From Dryocosmus kuriphilus (Eukaryota > Arthropoda > Insecta > Hymenoptera > Cynipidae): DNA of 64,000 nucleotides. The DNA lies in contig CM076193.1 of assembly GCA_038277395.1 (NCBI GenBank), forward strand, positions 87,869,583 to 87,933,582, given 5' to 3'. The notes beneath the pieces are model-generated. The model saw only the letters and a program-made list of their open reading frames with translations, was not told the DNA's origin and did not search any database. Positions within the stretch are counted from its first letter, which is position 1. Every line of letters starts with the position of its first letter. The position numbers and the translations under genes are program-made. Shown piece after piece: positions 1-11,579 of this stretch.

Positions 1-1560
1 AGGGAGAACGCTAAGTAATAATTAATAAAGAGATGAAGTTAGATGAGTGAAGGTAGAGCTGTGAAATTTCTAAGCAATTTACTTGCATATAATTTTTAAG
101 CTTAACCATTGTTAGACTTACGTTGTTGGCCAATTCTTTGAAAATATGACGTCAGCTTCCTGTTAGAAAATATCAAAGGGAAAAAGCAAAAGAAATTAAT
201 GGAGATGAGTGATGCATACTTATGGAATGTACAACCTAATTGATTCAATATTTCTTACTTGATTTACTATAAAAAATTCTGCTATCCAATTTGATGTATA
301 AGCTTTCTCAAAAACATGTTTATATTTATTGAGGAGCTACTAAAAATACTAAACATATAATTTAATAATGTCGTGGTCCCACCTACTTCAATAATGATTG
401 CAATTATTTCAAATGTTTTACAAGTATTTCAAGCAGATTCTGAAGTTTTGTAATGTTAATAATATGATTCTTGGGGAAAAAGGGTTAATGTCTATGCTAA
501 ATAAAAAAATAATTGGAACAGCAACTGTAAAATTCAAAATATGCAGAAATAATTGAAAGTCTTTCCTTTCAAGAAAAAGTACTCCTTTTTTTTCAAGATA
601 AACGACTACAATATAATTTTATTAAATAATTGTTGAAAATCATCTTTAGGAAAGATCAAAGGAAGAACGCTAAGTAATAATTAATAAATAGATGAAGTTA
701 GATGAGTGAAGTACAGCTGTGAAATTTTTAAGCAATTTACTTGCATGTAATTTTTAAGCTTAACCATTGTTAGACTTACGTTGTTGACCAATTCTTTGAA
801 AATATGACGTCAGCTTCCTTTTAGAAAATATCAAAGGGAAAAAGCAAAAGAAATAAATGAAGATGAGTGATGCATACTTATGGAATGTACAACCTAATTG
901 ATTCAATATTTCTTATTTGATTTACTCTAAATAATTCTGCTATCCAATTTGATGTATAAGCTTTCTCAAAAACATGTTTATATTTATTGAGGAGCTACTA
1001 AAAATACTAAACTTATTATTTAATAATGTAGCGGTCCCACCTATTTCAATAATGATTGCAATTATTTCAAATGTTTTACAAGTATTTCAAGCAGATTCTG
1101 AAGTTTTGTAATGCTAATAATATGATTCTTGGGGAAAAAGGGTTCATAAATAAAAAATTAATTAGAAGAGCAATTCTACAGTTCAAAATATGTAGAAATA
1201 ATTTAAAGTCTTTCCTACATATTTATTAGGGATAACAAGTAATGTGATTTTAACATTTCTCATTGCGTTACATGATTTTAGACATTAAAATAAGTACGTC
1301 ATGTTTAACCAACTCTTGGTATTACGCTTTTGAAGAAATACTACTACAATATGGAACACTAAGGAATTAATACAGAAATGATGTTAGGTCAATGAAGCAC
1401 AACCATGAAATGTTAAAAAAATTTATTTCCTTATAAATTTTAGGCCCAACCAATGTTAGACCTAGGTTTTTGACCAATTCTTTGAAAATATAACGTCAGC
1501 TTCCTGTTAGAAAATATGAAAGGAAATCCACTAAGGAATTAGTTAATGAAAAAGTAAAGA
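1..1560. repeat. Left-end tandem subterminal repeats (about 660-700 bp units)
   Basis: Three successive units start near 1, 660 and 1355. Each opens with a variant of GAACGCTAAGTAATAATTAA and contains AATATGACGTCAGCTTCC about 140 bp further on, followed by GATGCATACTTATGGAAT. The first two are very similar and the third is more diverged. The right arm has only one such unit (about 13990-14470), so the left end gained or the right end lost a unit. Nothing in it looks coding. Confidence 0.8.
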
Positions 1561-2255
1561 AATAACTAGAAATGAATGATGCATACTTATGGAATATATA
1601 AACATTTAATTCGTTGATAAAATCAAGATCGATCAAGATAAGTCTTATGTTTTACGAAATACTTTAAAAATATTACAACATATTCCTCAAATGCGATAAC
1701 ATAGTTTTTTAAAATGTTTAAATAGTGTGTTTACCAATAATAATCGAAGAGTGAATCGATAAGGAATAGGTTACTCAAAGTCTTTGACCCATGAAGAGAG
1801 GATGGTCTAATGCAAATATAAACGTATGGTAACGTACATAAGAATGATGTAATTTGGAGGCATGGAATCGAATGTGAACTCTAGTAAAATAAATCTGAAG
1901 TTATATACAGTCAAACTGACTACACTATACCATACTATAATATACTATATGCTGCAGTGGGTGAAAGAGTTCTTAAATAAATCTAAACATTTTAATCTGC
2001 ACTTTGGTTTTTAGTATGGTGATGATTTGGTGTCAGTTGAGCAAGCTTCATTAAAGGACTCATACTTCCCATTTTAATTCCAAAATCTACATTTATTGTA
2101 TTTAAAGAACTCAACCTGTACACCGATCAATGTTTTTAATGAAGCAGTTTAAATGAATGAACGAGTTTATAGTTGGAACTATTGCTGAAGATTTGCGTGT
2201 TTAAAAACGTGCAGTATGCAGTGTGAAAAAATGTTGCAATATATAAGACAAAATT

Positions 2256-3400
2256 ATGACAAAACTAAAGAAAAATGTTTTCATAAATGCGTTTTTCTCA
2301 AAACCTGTTCATAAATATTTACTGAGGAGGAGGAGGACGTTATACTTAAATAAAATACTCAAAATTTTGCACTCAACGATAACAAGCCTTAGACCGTCAG
2401 TTAGAAACTCTAAAACTGAGATGCGTCTCTTGAATTTTTATGATAACCAAAATGAGTGCGGGTGAAGGAAATTAAAAAGTAGATATATGCATTTAAAATT
2501 ATATTTCATAAACAAGTACTTATTACACTTAAAAAGTACTTTTTTTACCTTATTAAAAAGAACTGTACAATATTGAGTAATAGAAAAAAACTATTTCATA
2601 CTTAGTGCTATGCTGAGTCAAATTTTTTAATTTTAGTTTACTCTAAATAATTCTAATATCTAATTTAACGCATAGAATTTTCAAAATCTTTTTTATATTT
2701 AGTGAAGAGGGGTGCAGGAGGAGGATGAAGAGGAGGCTGTAATTAAATAAAATACTCAAAAGTTTGCGCTCAACGATTACAAGCCTTACACCATCCATTA
2801 GTTAGAAACTCTAAAACTTATAATCATCAAAATGAGTGTGGGTGAAAGAAATTAGGAAATACATATTATGTTTCTTAAACAAGTGCCTACTACACATAAA
2901 AATCACCTCAAATTTAACTTATTAAAAGAACTGTACAATATTGAGTAATAGAAAGACTATTGCATACTTACTGTTATGCTGGATCTATTTCTTAAAATTT
3001 TAATTTACTGTAAATAATTTTGTTGTCTAATTCGTGGCACAACCTTTTCAAAATCTTTTTTATATTTACTGAGGAGTTAGTTAAATAAAATACTCAAAAT
3101 GTTGAATTAAATTATTATTACACACCTTAGACCTCTTACATTTTATAATAATCAAAATGAGTGCGGGTAAAAGAAATTAAGATATAGATATAAATTTTAA
3201 AAATTGTATTTCATAAACACATATTTACAATGTTTAAAAATCACTTAGAATTTAACTTAATTAAAAAACTATAATAGTGTAGAGTAATAGAAACACTATT
3301 ACATACTTAGTACTACATTGGATCTATTTGATTATTTTTTTTATGAATTAGTGAGATAAAACTTGTAATCACATATACTACATGTGCTAATTCTATTATT
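2256..3400. repeat. About 370-bp tandem units inside left arm
   Basis: Three degenerate units begin at about 2316, 2692 and 3059 with TATATTTACTGAGGAG-like sequence. Each goes on through AAATAAAATACTCAAAA, an ATCAAAATGAGTG(C/T)GGGT(G/A)A block and a CAATATTGAGTAATAGAAA-like block. The mirror images are in the right arm between about 9890 and 12060. A short open frame at 2256-2465 lies in the first unit. It has no recognisable domain and I treat it as chance. Confidence 0.7.
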
Positions 3401-3464
3401 GGAAATAAACTACCAGCTTTTAAGCTATTAAATAAAATCAGCTATTAAAAAATTGTTTAATAAT

Positions 3465-3665
3465 GCCAGCCTCTCTTATTTCATTAATGTTTGAAACTAT
3501 TTAATTTTTAAGCTATCAAATCAGTTACTAAAAACATTATTTAATAATGCCAACCTCTCTTATTTCATTGATGATTGAAATCGTTTCAACGCATTATTTC
3601 TGTTACCATCTGCCTGAGATTTTTAAAGGAACCGTAATCGATCTACCAAATAAGTCAGCTACATA
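3465..3665 (-). repeat. Tandem relics of the zinc-finger gene 3' end
   Basis: Two consecutive segments (about 3465-3505 and 3545-3655) read AATAATGCCARCCTCTCTTA. This matches the complement of the last codons of the zinc-finger gene (7204-7240), followed by sequence like its GATCTACCAAAT region. Mirror copies lie at 9590-9790. Shorter look-alikes are at 365-415 and 1015-1075. The gene tail has therefore been copied repeatedly into the arm. Confidence 0.6.
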
Positions 3666-4122
3666 AACTTTATAATCCTCTGTAAAAAACATTGAAATAA
3701 TCTTTAACACAACAGAGTAATATACTAAAAATCCAATTCACTTAGCTGAAACACTGCAATGATAACATGCTTAGTGAAGTATTGATGATATTAAAATATG
3801 CTATTATCAATGAAAAAAAAGCATATTTTTCTTCAGCCAACATTGAACTCTAGTTAAAACAAATCTATTTCAAGAGATAACAAAGCAAACTAAATTAATA
3901 ATGAATAGAGTGCACCACCATCAACCACGCTGCTTTTCTTGTATAGTTATAAGCACGTTTCTTTGTATTTTTTACTAGATGTGCGCTTTGTCTTCTAAAT
4001 AGATTTCTAATATTGATTCCTGTACTAATTAGATGAAATGGTTGATTTCTTGCATACTGGTGTAAGGAATTTTTTCAATGATATTAACACTGAAATTAAC
4101 CTCAATTAACTATTAAAATGTG

Positions 4123-4190
4123 TGAAGAAGAGATGGAGGAGTATGAGGAAGAGGAGGAGGAGGAGGAGGAGGACGTGGAGGGGGAGAATA
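4123..4190. repeat. Polypurine GA/GGA tract (mirrored at 9020-9110)
   Basis: A strongly strand-biased run of G and A, mostly GAG/GGA triplets, follows ATTAAAATGTGTGAAGAAG. The complement is in the right arm at about 9020-9110. The same ATTAAAATGTGTGAGGAG lead-in is found at the palindrome centre (7955-7990). Smaller purine tracts sit at 2322-2338 and 2704-2737. Confidence 0.75.
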
Positions 4191-4524
4191 ATTATGTAGT
4201 TAAAACAAGTAATCACTAAAAAATGTTGTATTCAATTATTACACATCTTAAACCATATGTTAGAAGCTTCAAACGATGTGATGAGCCTCTGCTGCACTTA
4301 AAAACTATAATTAATTCAAGTGGGCGATTTAAAGAAGAAATACACACATATGTTGAAAACTAGATTTATTTAACTAACTGCATTACCGTAAATTCTTACA
4401 TTATAATTACAGGAAATTGTGAATCCAATAATTCAAATGTTAGTTCAACTATTAGGAATATTGAACCAACAGTTGCTAAAGCATTTAATAAAAATATTAT
4501 CATTTAATAATACCAGCCTCTCTT

Positions 4525-7203
4525 TTATTGGAACGAGGATAAAGGCCAAGAGGAGCAGCTTTTTCGTAGGAGAAGATCTATTGGAAGGGGAGAGTGGGGC
4601 CATTAAGGGAGTGGTGTGGAATATTGCGGGGGGGGGGGGGGGGGGGCAAGCTTAAGGAAGTGTGGGTGTTTTTAAAGTGCTACGATATCGTGATAGTGCA
4701 GGAAACATGGATTGAAAAAGAAAGAGAGCGCATTCATGGAAACGCTGGATAAGGATTTTGTATGGAGTTCAAAAGCGGCGGTAAGGAATAACAATAAGGG
4801 GTGAGCGAAGGGGGGGGGGGGGGGGGCAGCTTATTGGAGTACGCAAGAATGTGTGTGGATATGTAAGAATGGAGGAATGGGAGTACGGAATAGTGCATAG
4901 TGCGGAAGGATTGACAGACGGGGGGACTAAGGTAAATATTATCTCTATCTATAATAATGTTCGAGTTAACAAAGCGGTAAATAGTATTAAGAAGATAGTG
5001 GATGGAATGCAAGAACTGTAAACGCAGAAGGAGCTAAATTACTGCTTTTTTGTGAAGAATTTGGGCTAAGAGTACTTAACGGTAGGACAGGTAAAGACAG
5101 GGTAGGAAAATGGACGCGTGTGGGAAAGGATGGGGGTTCGATTATCGACTAAGTCATAGAATCGGATGGTATCGGTGATTCGGTGGTAAAGGATATTGAG
5201 GTCTTAACGAGATTGGCGTCGGAATATTTGCCAGTGTCATTTTTAATGGCAGCTAAGATGCGAAGAGGGGTGAAGGTGAGAGGGAGGAGCAGAAGAAAAG
5301 AGAGAAGAATAGAGGTGAAGGAAGTTAAGTTAGTGTGGGATGAGGAGAAAGGTCAGGATTATAGGGAGGCATTAGAAATTAGTTGGGAAGAGAGGATAGT
5401 CACGAAGGAGGAAGGGTGGGAGGAAAGCTGGGATAAGGTGATAGAAGCAATAAAAAAAGCGACAGAGCAAGTAAGCATGACTAGGGCAGTAAAAAAAGGT
5501 GGGGGAAGTGGAATGAGAAAAAGGGATAAGGAGGAAGAAAAGATAAAGAAATCGGCGTTCAAACTTTTGAAAAGGTACTTAAAAACTAAAAGGGATAGAG
5601 AAAAGGAGGAATTTAGAGCGAGTAGAAAGAAGCTAAGGGATTGGAGGGGAAAGAGGGCTAAGCAAGCAAGAGAGCAGAACTGGGAGAAGGCAAATAAAAG
5701 CAGGAACATGAGGGACTTTTGGCAAGTAATAGGAGGAGTTAAGGCTAGAAGAAGAACTAGAGGTAGGGAGATAAAAAAGGAGGACTGGAAGAGACATTTC
5801 ATGAAGTTGCTCGACGGAGAGGAACTGCAAACTGAGGGATCAGAATTCAATCAGGGGACAGGAGGAGCAGGTGGGGAAGAGCAAATGACACAGCCTGACG
5901 AGAGTAAGGAAGCGCATATAGAAGACTGGCAATTTGAGAGGCGGGACGATACGGAACAGGGTAACGAAGAGGGGCTAGAGGATTTAAATAGAGAAATCTC
6001 ACTTAAAGAAGTAGCTAAAGTAGTCGACAAACTAAAAAAAGGGAAGGCTGTGGGAGAGAATGGGGTATCTATAGAGTTTATCAAATGGCTACCTGAAGTG
6101 TGGGCAAAAGAATTTAGCAGGAAAAGCTCGAACGGCCTCGAATGCGACATGGGGTATAATGAGAAGAGCGAGGATTAACAAACTAGGGAAAAGGCTATAC
6201 TTAATGGACGCGATGGTTAGAGCAGGAGGGATGTACGGGGTAGAAATTTGGGGTTGGGAAAGAAGAGAGGCTGTTGAGAAAATGCAAGGAAGGTTTGTTA
6301 AAATGGCGATGGGGTTAGATGGCACAACACCAAATTACATTTGAAGGATGGAAGCAGGCAGACATAGCGTCCAGATCGAGGCTAGGAAAAGAGCTATCAA
6401 ATACCTCATGCGAATTTGTGAGATGAGTGATGATAGATGGCCGAAGATTTGTTTGAAAGAGGAACTGAGGGGGATCATTGACGGCAATCCGAAGAGTTGG
6501 GGCAAAAGTTTCAAGGAGGCAGACAGGGAGGTGGGAGATGGAGAAACAGTACAGTGGTTATGGGAAGGAGGGAAGGAAGGGGAGGCAGAAAGCAACCTAC
6601 TAAGAGGAGTAGAGAATCGGTTGGCACAAGAAATGCAAGGAGATTGGGGAAAAATTAAGGAATCGAAATATTGCAAAGAGTATAAAAATTGGAAAAAGCT
6701 TCCTGGTAGGGAGGAGTACTGGGAGGACGAGATAACAGGTGGAGGAATTAAAGAACAGTGGGCAAGACTTAGGTGCGGAAATGTGGGGAAAGGGGGAAAT
6801 AAAGGTTTTGAAGATGTTTCTTGCAGGCTCTGTGGGACTAAGGAAGAGTATGTTATGCACATTTGGAACTGCGAGGGAGCAGAAGGGGTTATAGATAATA
6901 AATGGGTGAAGGGGATTCAAGAATGGGCGGAGGGGAAAACCGGGAGAGCTCGTGAAGATTTAGTACGCAAAGCGCTCAGTGGTAAACCGAACCCCATCCT
7001 TACCGGATACGCGAGGGCGTTTGAGAGAAAGGCGAGAGAGAGAAATGAAACTGATTGTTAAAATAATTCGGTTTGGGTGTTACTATTATGGTAAGTAACT
7101 TAATATTGAATTGTAATCTTGTAATTGTAATTGTAATTTTAAGATGGGGGATACATATTGTAAAACTCAATGGAGTGTGCAATGAAGAAATAAATACATA
7201 CAT
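4525..7203 (+). mobile_element. LINE-A, non-LTR retrotransposon, internally deleted
   Basis: The insertion is bounded by an 18-bp target duplication ATAATACCAGCCTCTCTT (4507-4524 and 7204-7221). The mirror position in the right arm (about 8670-8700) holds a single copy of this sequence, which is the empty site, so the limits are well defined. The element ends in an AT-rich tail (AAATAAATACATACAT). Reading through it shows traces of an endonuclease (VVWNIAG, ETW-like region near 4615-4720), a linker, and a C-terminal zinc-knuckle domain. The reverse transcriptase core is missing. Two runs of about 18 G occur at 4630-4648 and 4810-4826. Confidence 0.9.
5183..7061 (+). pseudogene. LINE-A ORF2 remnant (linker, RT start, C-terminal zinc knuckle)
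   Basis: 5183-6178 encodes a basic, coiled-coil-rich linker and then the start of a reverse transcriptase (LKKGKAVGENGV, about residue 285 on). The frame then breaks near 6125. Sequence resumes at 6159 in another frame with the region that normally follows the RT palm (GGMYGVEIWGW), so the palm with its catalytic aspartates has been lost by an internal deletion. An in-frame TGA lies at 6342-6344, and 6348-7061 continues to the natural end. The C-terminal part has a CRLCGTKEEYVMHIWNC knuckle (C-X2-C-X8-H-X4-C), typical of ORF2 ends of several APE-type LINE clades. It cannot make an active protein. The layout and wording of the protein resemble LINE-B further right, so the two are probably the same family. 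Confidence 0.8.
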
Positions 7204-7856
7204 ATAATACCAGCCTCTCTTAATTCATGAATGATTGCAATTATTTCATGCAACTTATTTCTGCGTCCAGTTGGTTGGGATTGTAAAAGTTGGCGCATTC
7301 GATCTACCAAATCATTCGGATCTTCCCAGTATTCTGAAAATTTTTTTTCTATTTCATATTCAGAGGAAATGTCGCTTTCATCGTCATTATCGTCATTAAT
7401 ATCATCCTCATCCTCATCTTCATTATATACATCATCATCAGCATCATTATTGATTGTCATGGATGGTGAATCATCATGTTGACTAAAATCTTCTCCTTCA
7501 CCTTCTGATTCTATTTTTCGCTTCTTAACGTATGATTCCAATTCAGGTTTAACACTCTGAGTAATGTCCACAAGTTTCTTTAATGGAGAAAATTGTAGTT
7601 TGATATCTTCCCGAATAGGTGGATCCTCATCAGGTTTCAAATTTTTCTGCTTTCAAAAAATTGCCTTACTAATCTTGTTATTTTGTTTGTAGCTGTCTTG
7701 AATTGTACTTATAGCTTCTGGTATCTTTGTCATTTAGTGAAAGCCTCGCTCATCATCATACACATGATCCTTTGCTATGCAAGAGTATTTCTCATGTCTT
7801 TTCAAATTATCGAGTCTTGAATAAACTCTTGAGCAATGTGGGCACGTGGAAGTCAT
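7204..7856 (-). pseudogene. C2HC zinc-finger protein gene, left copy (broken)
   Basis: The start codon is at 7856-7854 on the minus strand, mirroring the ATG at 8046. The frame would encode the same protein as the right copy. It is stopped by TAA at 7736-7734 (codon 41) and TGA at 7655-7653 (codon 68), then stays open through the acidic stretch and the conserved tail ELREAG. LINE-A is inserted in the last few codons, so the last true residues are replaced by the LINE tail and the frame ends at 7167. Compared with the right copy, the first stop is a C-to-T change at a CAA codon. This copy lacks the 2-base deletion that breaks the right copy. Confidence 0.8.
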
Positions 7857-8045
7857 TTTATCACTGCCACAGCACGAATGACAGTTCAGTCACTAGAGTT
7901 GAATTTATATATTCTCCTCCTCCTCCTGCTCCTCCTCATCCTCCTTGTCATACCTATTAAAATGTGTGAGGAGAAGGAGGAGGAGGAGGCTATATAAATT
8001 CAACACTAGTGACTGAACTGTCATTCGTGCTGTGGCAGTGATAAA
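7857..8045. promoter_or_regulatory. Symmetric bidirectional core promoter at palindrome centre
   Basis: Both gene copies start from this interval. TATATAAA occurs at 7991-7998 on the plus strand and at 7911-7904 on the minus strand, each 55 bp upstream of its ATG (8046 and 7856). Between TATA and ATG both sides share CTAGTGACTGAACTGTCATT. The centre (7912-7990) is pyrimidine-rich on the left and purine-rich on the right (CTCCTCCTCC and GGAGGAGGAGG), joined by ATACCTATTAAAATGTGTGA. Promoter function is inferred from position and TATA boxes only. Confidence 0.6.
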
Positions 8046-8703
8046 ATGACATGCACGTGCCCACATTGCTCAAGAGTTTATTCAAGACTCGATAATTTGA
8101 AAGGACATGAGAAATACTCTTGCATAGCAAAGGATCATGTGTATGATGATGAGAGAGGCTTTCACCAAATGACAAAGATACCTGAAGCTATAAGGACAAT
8201 TAAAGATAGCTACAAACAAAATAAAAAGATTAGTAAGGCAATTTATCGAAAGCAGAAAAATTTGAAACCCGATGAGGATCCACCTATTCAGGAAGAAATC
8301 AAACTACAATCTTCTCCATTAAAGAAACTTGTGTACATTACTCAGAGGGTTAAAACTGAATTGGAATCATACGTTAAGAAGCGAAAAATAAAATCAGAAG
8401 ATGAAGGTGAAGGAGAAGATTTTGGTCGACATGATGATTCACCATCCATGACGATCAATAATGATGCTGACGATGGGAAATAATGAAGATGAGGATGATA
8501 TTAATGATGATGATGATGAAAGTGACATTTCCTCTGAATATGAAAAAGAAAAAAAATTTTCAGAATACTGGGAAGATTCGAATGATTTGGTAGATCGAAT
8601 GCGCCAACTTTTACAATCCCGATCAACTAGAAGCAGAAATAATTTGCTAGAAATAATTGCAATCATTAATGAATTAAGAGAGGCTGGTATTATTAAAGGA
8701 TAA
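8046..8703 (+). pseudogene. C2HC zinc-finger protein gene, right copy (frameshifted)
   Basis: The ATG at 8046 follows a TATA box by 55 bp. The N-terminus is a single zinc finger, C-X2-C-X12-H-X4-C (residues about 4-25, starting CPHCSRVYSRLDNLKGHEKY). A basic middle follows (residues about 55-80), then KKR-type basic residues near 114-118 that could be a nuclear signal. Next are a very acidic D/E-rich stretch and a C-terminal block DLVDRMRQLLQS...ELREAGII. A 2-base deletion near 8474, seen by comparison with the left copy, shifts the frame and gives a stop at 8481-8483. The rest is readable at 8461-8703 in another frame. Full length would be about 220 residues. I do not recognise the family. 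A DNA-binding regulator or structural factor is only a guess from the finger and acidic tail. Confidence 0.75.
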
Positions 8704-10510
8704 TATTTTTATTAAATGATGTAAACACACTTTAGCAACTACTGGTTCAATATTCCTAATAATTGAACTAACATTTGAATTATTGGATTCACAATTTACT
8801 GTAATTATAATGTAAGAATTTACTGTAATGCAGTTAGTTAAATAAATCTAGGTCTCAACATATATGTGTATTTCTTATTTAAATCGCCCACTTGAATTAA
8901 TTTTAGTTTTTAAGTGCAGGAGAGGCTCATCACATCTTTTGAAGCTTCTAACATATGGTTTAAGATGTGTAATAATTGAATAAAACATTTTTCAGTGATT
9001 ACTTGTTTTAAACTACATAATTATTCTCCCCTCCACCTCCTCCTTCTCCTCTTCCTTCTCCTCCTCCTCCTCCTCCTCCTCATTCTCCTCCATCTCTTCG
9101 TCACACATTTTAATAGTTAATTGAGATTAATTTCAGTGTTAATGTCATTTAAAAAATCCCTTATACCAGTATGCAAGAAATCAACCATTTCATCTAATTA
9201 ATACAGGAATCAATATATGAAATCTATTTAGCAGACAAAGCTTACATCTAGTAAAAAATACAAGGAAACTTGCTTATAACTATACAAGAAAAGCAGCGTG
9301 GTTGATGGTGGTGCACTCTATTTATTATTAATTTAGTTTGTCTTGTTATCTCTTGAAGCAGATTTTTTTTTAACTAGAGTTCAATGTTGTATGAAGAAAA
9401 ATATGCTTTTTTTTCATTGATAATAGCATATTTTAATATCATCAATACTTCACTAAGCATGTTATTATTGCAGTGTTTCAGCTAAGTGAATTGGATTTTT
9501 GCATATTACTCTGTTGTGTTAAAGATTATTTCAATGTTTTTTACAGAGGATTATAAAGTTTATGTAGCTGACTTATTTGGTAGATCGATTACGGTTCCTT
9601 TAAAAATCTCAGGCAGATGGTAACAGAAATAATGCGTTGAAACGATTTCAATCATTAATGAAATAAGAGAGGTTGGCATTATTAAATAATGTTTTTAGTA
9701 ACTGATTTGATAGCTTAAAAATGAAATAGTTTCAAACATTAATGAAATAAGAGAGGCTGGCATTATTAAATAATTTTTTACTAGCTGATTTTATTTAATA
9801 GCTTAAAAGCTGGTAGTTTATTTCCAATAATAGAATTAGCACATGTAGTATATGTGATTACAACTTTTATCTCACTAATTCATAAAAAAATAATCAAATA
9901 GATCCAATGTAGTACTAAGTATGTAATAGTGTTTCTATTACTCTACACTATTATAGTTTTTTAATTAAGTTAAATTCTAAGTGATTTTTAAACATTTTAA
10001 ATATGTTTTTATGAAATACAATTTTTAAAATTTATATCTATATCTTTAATTTCTTTTACCCGCACTCATTTTGATTATAATAAAATGTAAGAGGTCTAAG
10101 GTGTGTAATAATAATTTAATTCAACATTTTGAGTATTTTATTTAACTAACTCCTCAGTAAATATAAAAAAGATTTTGAAAAGGTTGTGCCACGAATTAGA
10201 CAACAAAATTATTTACAGTAAATTAAAATTTTTTAAGAAATAGATCCAGCATAACAGTAAGTATGCAATAGTCTTTCTATTACTCAATATTGCACAGTTC
10301 TTTTAATAAGTTAAATTTGAGGTGATTTTTATGTGTAGTAAGCACTTGTTTAAGAAACATAATATGTATTTCCTAATTTCTTTCACCCACACTCATTTTG
10401 ATGATTATAAGTTTTAGAGTTTCTAACTAATGGATTTTGATTTTGATTTTGAAAAGGCTATGCGTTAAATTAGATATTAGAATTATTTACAGTAAACGAA
10501 ATTTAAAAAA

Positions 10511-11579
10511 TCTGCCCCTGCGCGGGGACATTCTCATCACGCGCTTTGCGCAAAGTATGAGCGCGTCTAGGGCGCGCGTCAGTTGGCACTCGCGCTTCGC
10601 GCTCGATAATTACATTTTTTTAAAACATATTGTAGATTGGAAAAGTTTTTTTGTGATTTTCCAAATTTTCACAATACAGGATTTCGATTCTTAAAAGGAA
10701 AACGATGAGTCTTATGAATAAATTTTGTAGCTCTTTCCAAGGTGAACAATTCTGCTTGTTAATATTTTCTCATATCCTGCATAGTTTTGCTGAAAAGTGG
10801 TTTTCTTTATATTTCATAACATATTTCACGAATAACTCAAAAACTACGCGTCTGCTCAAAAAAATGATAGAGAGCAAATTTGTAGATCTTTTTGAGGCGA
10901 TCAACTTTGTTTACTATCATTTTTCCGTATCTTGCATAGTTTGGCGGGAAATTTGAAATTTTGTATTTTTAATAACGTTTTATCGATTAAAACCAAAATC
11001 GTGAATTTTATCAAAAAATGGTCAAAACAAAATTTGTAGATCTTTTTGAATTGAACAACTTTGTTCTTTACCATTTTTTTGTATCTTGAATATTTTGGCG
11101 GGAAACCAGAGTTTTTTAATTTTAATAGCGTTTTCTTGATTAAAACAAAACCGTTCATTTTATAAAAAAACGGTTAAGACACAATTTGTAGATTTTTTTG
11201 ATGAACAGTTTTACTTTCATACATTTTTTTTGTATCTCTCATAGCTTAGCCGAAAAATGGACTTTTTGATTTTGTGAAAACCGTTTTTGATGGATAAAAC
11301 CATAACCGTTGGTCAAAAACCGCTGGTTAACGAACTCTTTCTTTCTTTTTATCCCTTAAAGAAGTGTACCAAAGCGCGATCCAATCCGATTAGTCCTTCG
11401 AAAGTTATCGTAGGAAAAGTCTCCAACGACAACGACGACGACAACGACGACGACGACAACAGACACCGTCGTAAAAACCGTTTTTTTCGGATTCAGGAGG
11501 TCTCAAAACGTGGAGATTTCATGAAATCCGCGAAAGTCAAATTTTACATAAATCTAATACCTTCTCTGATGAGAATGTA
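10511..11579 (+). mobile_element. GC-hairpin element, copy 1
   Basis: It starts TCTGCCCCTGCGCGGGG and ends CTCTGATGAGAATGTA, and is inserted in a run of A. The mirror site in the left arm (near 2625) is empty. Near both ends it carries ACATTCTCATC in inverted orientation. The 5' part is rich in GCGC and CGCTTCGCGCTCG palindromes. The middle has three degenerate units of about 150 bp, each with AATTTGTAGATCTTTTTGA (10873, 11027, 11180). Near the 3' end is an AAC/GAC microsatellite (about 11430-11465). Open frames inside are short and recur only because the element recurs. It is non-autonomous. Confidence 0.85.

Noticed and set aside
10705..10956. Recurring open frames of 75-99 residues in the GC-hairpin copies (also at 15879, 16791, 41571 and the 11287, 12431, 17376 group)
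   Set aside because: They recur because the element recurs, cover microsatellite and palindromic sequence in varying frames, and are broken by indels between copies. No domain is visible.
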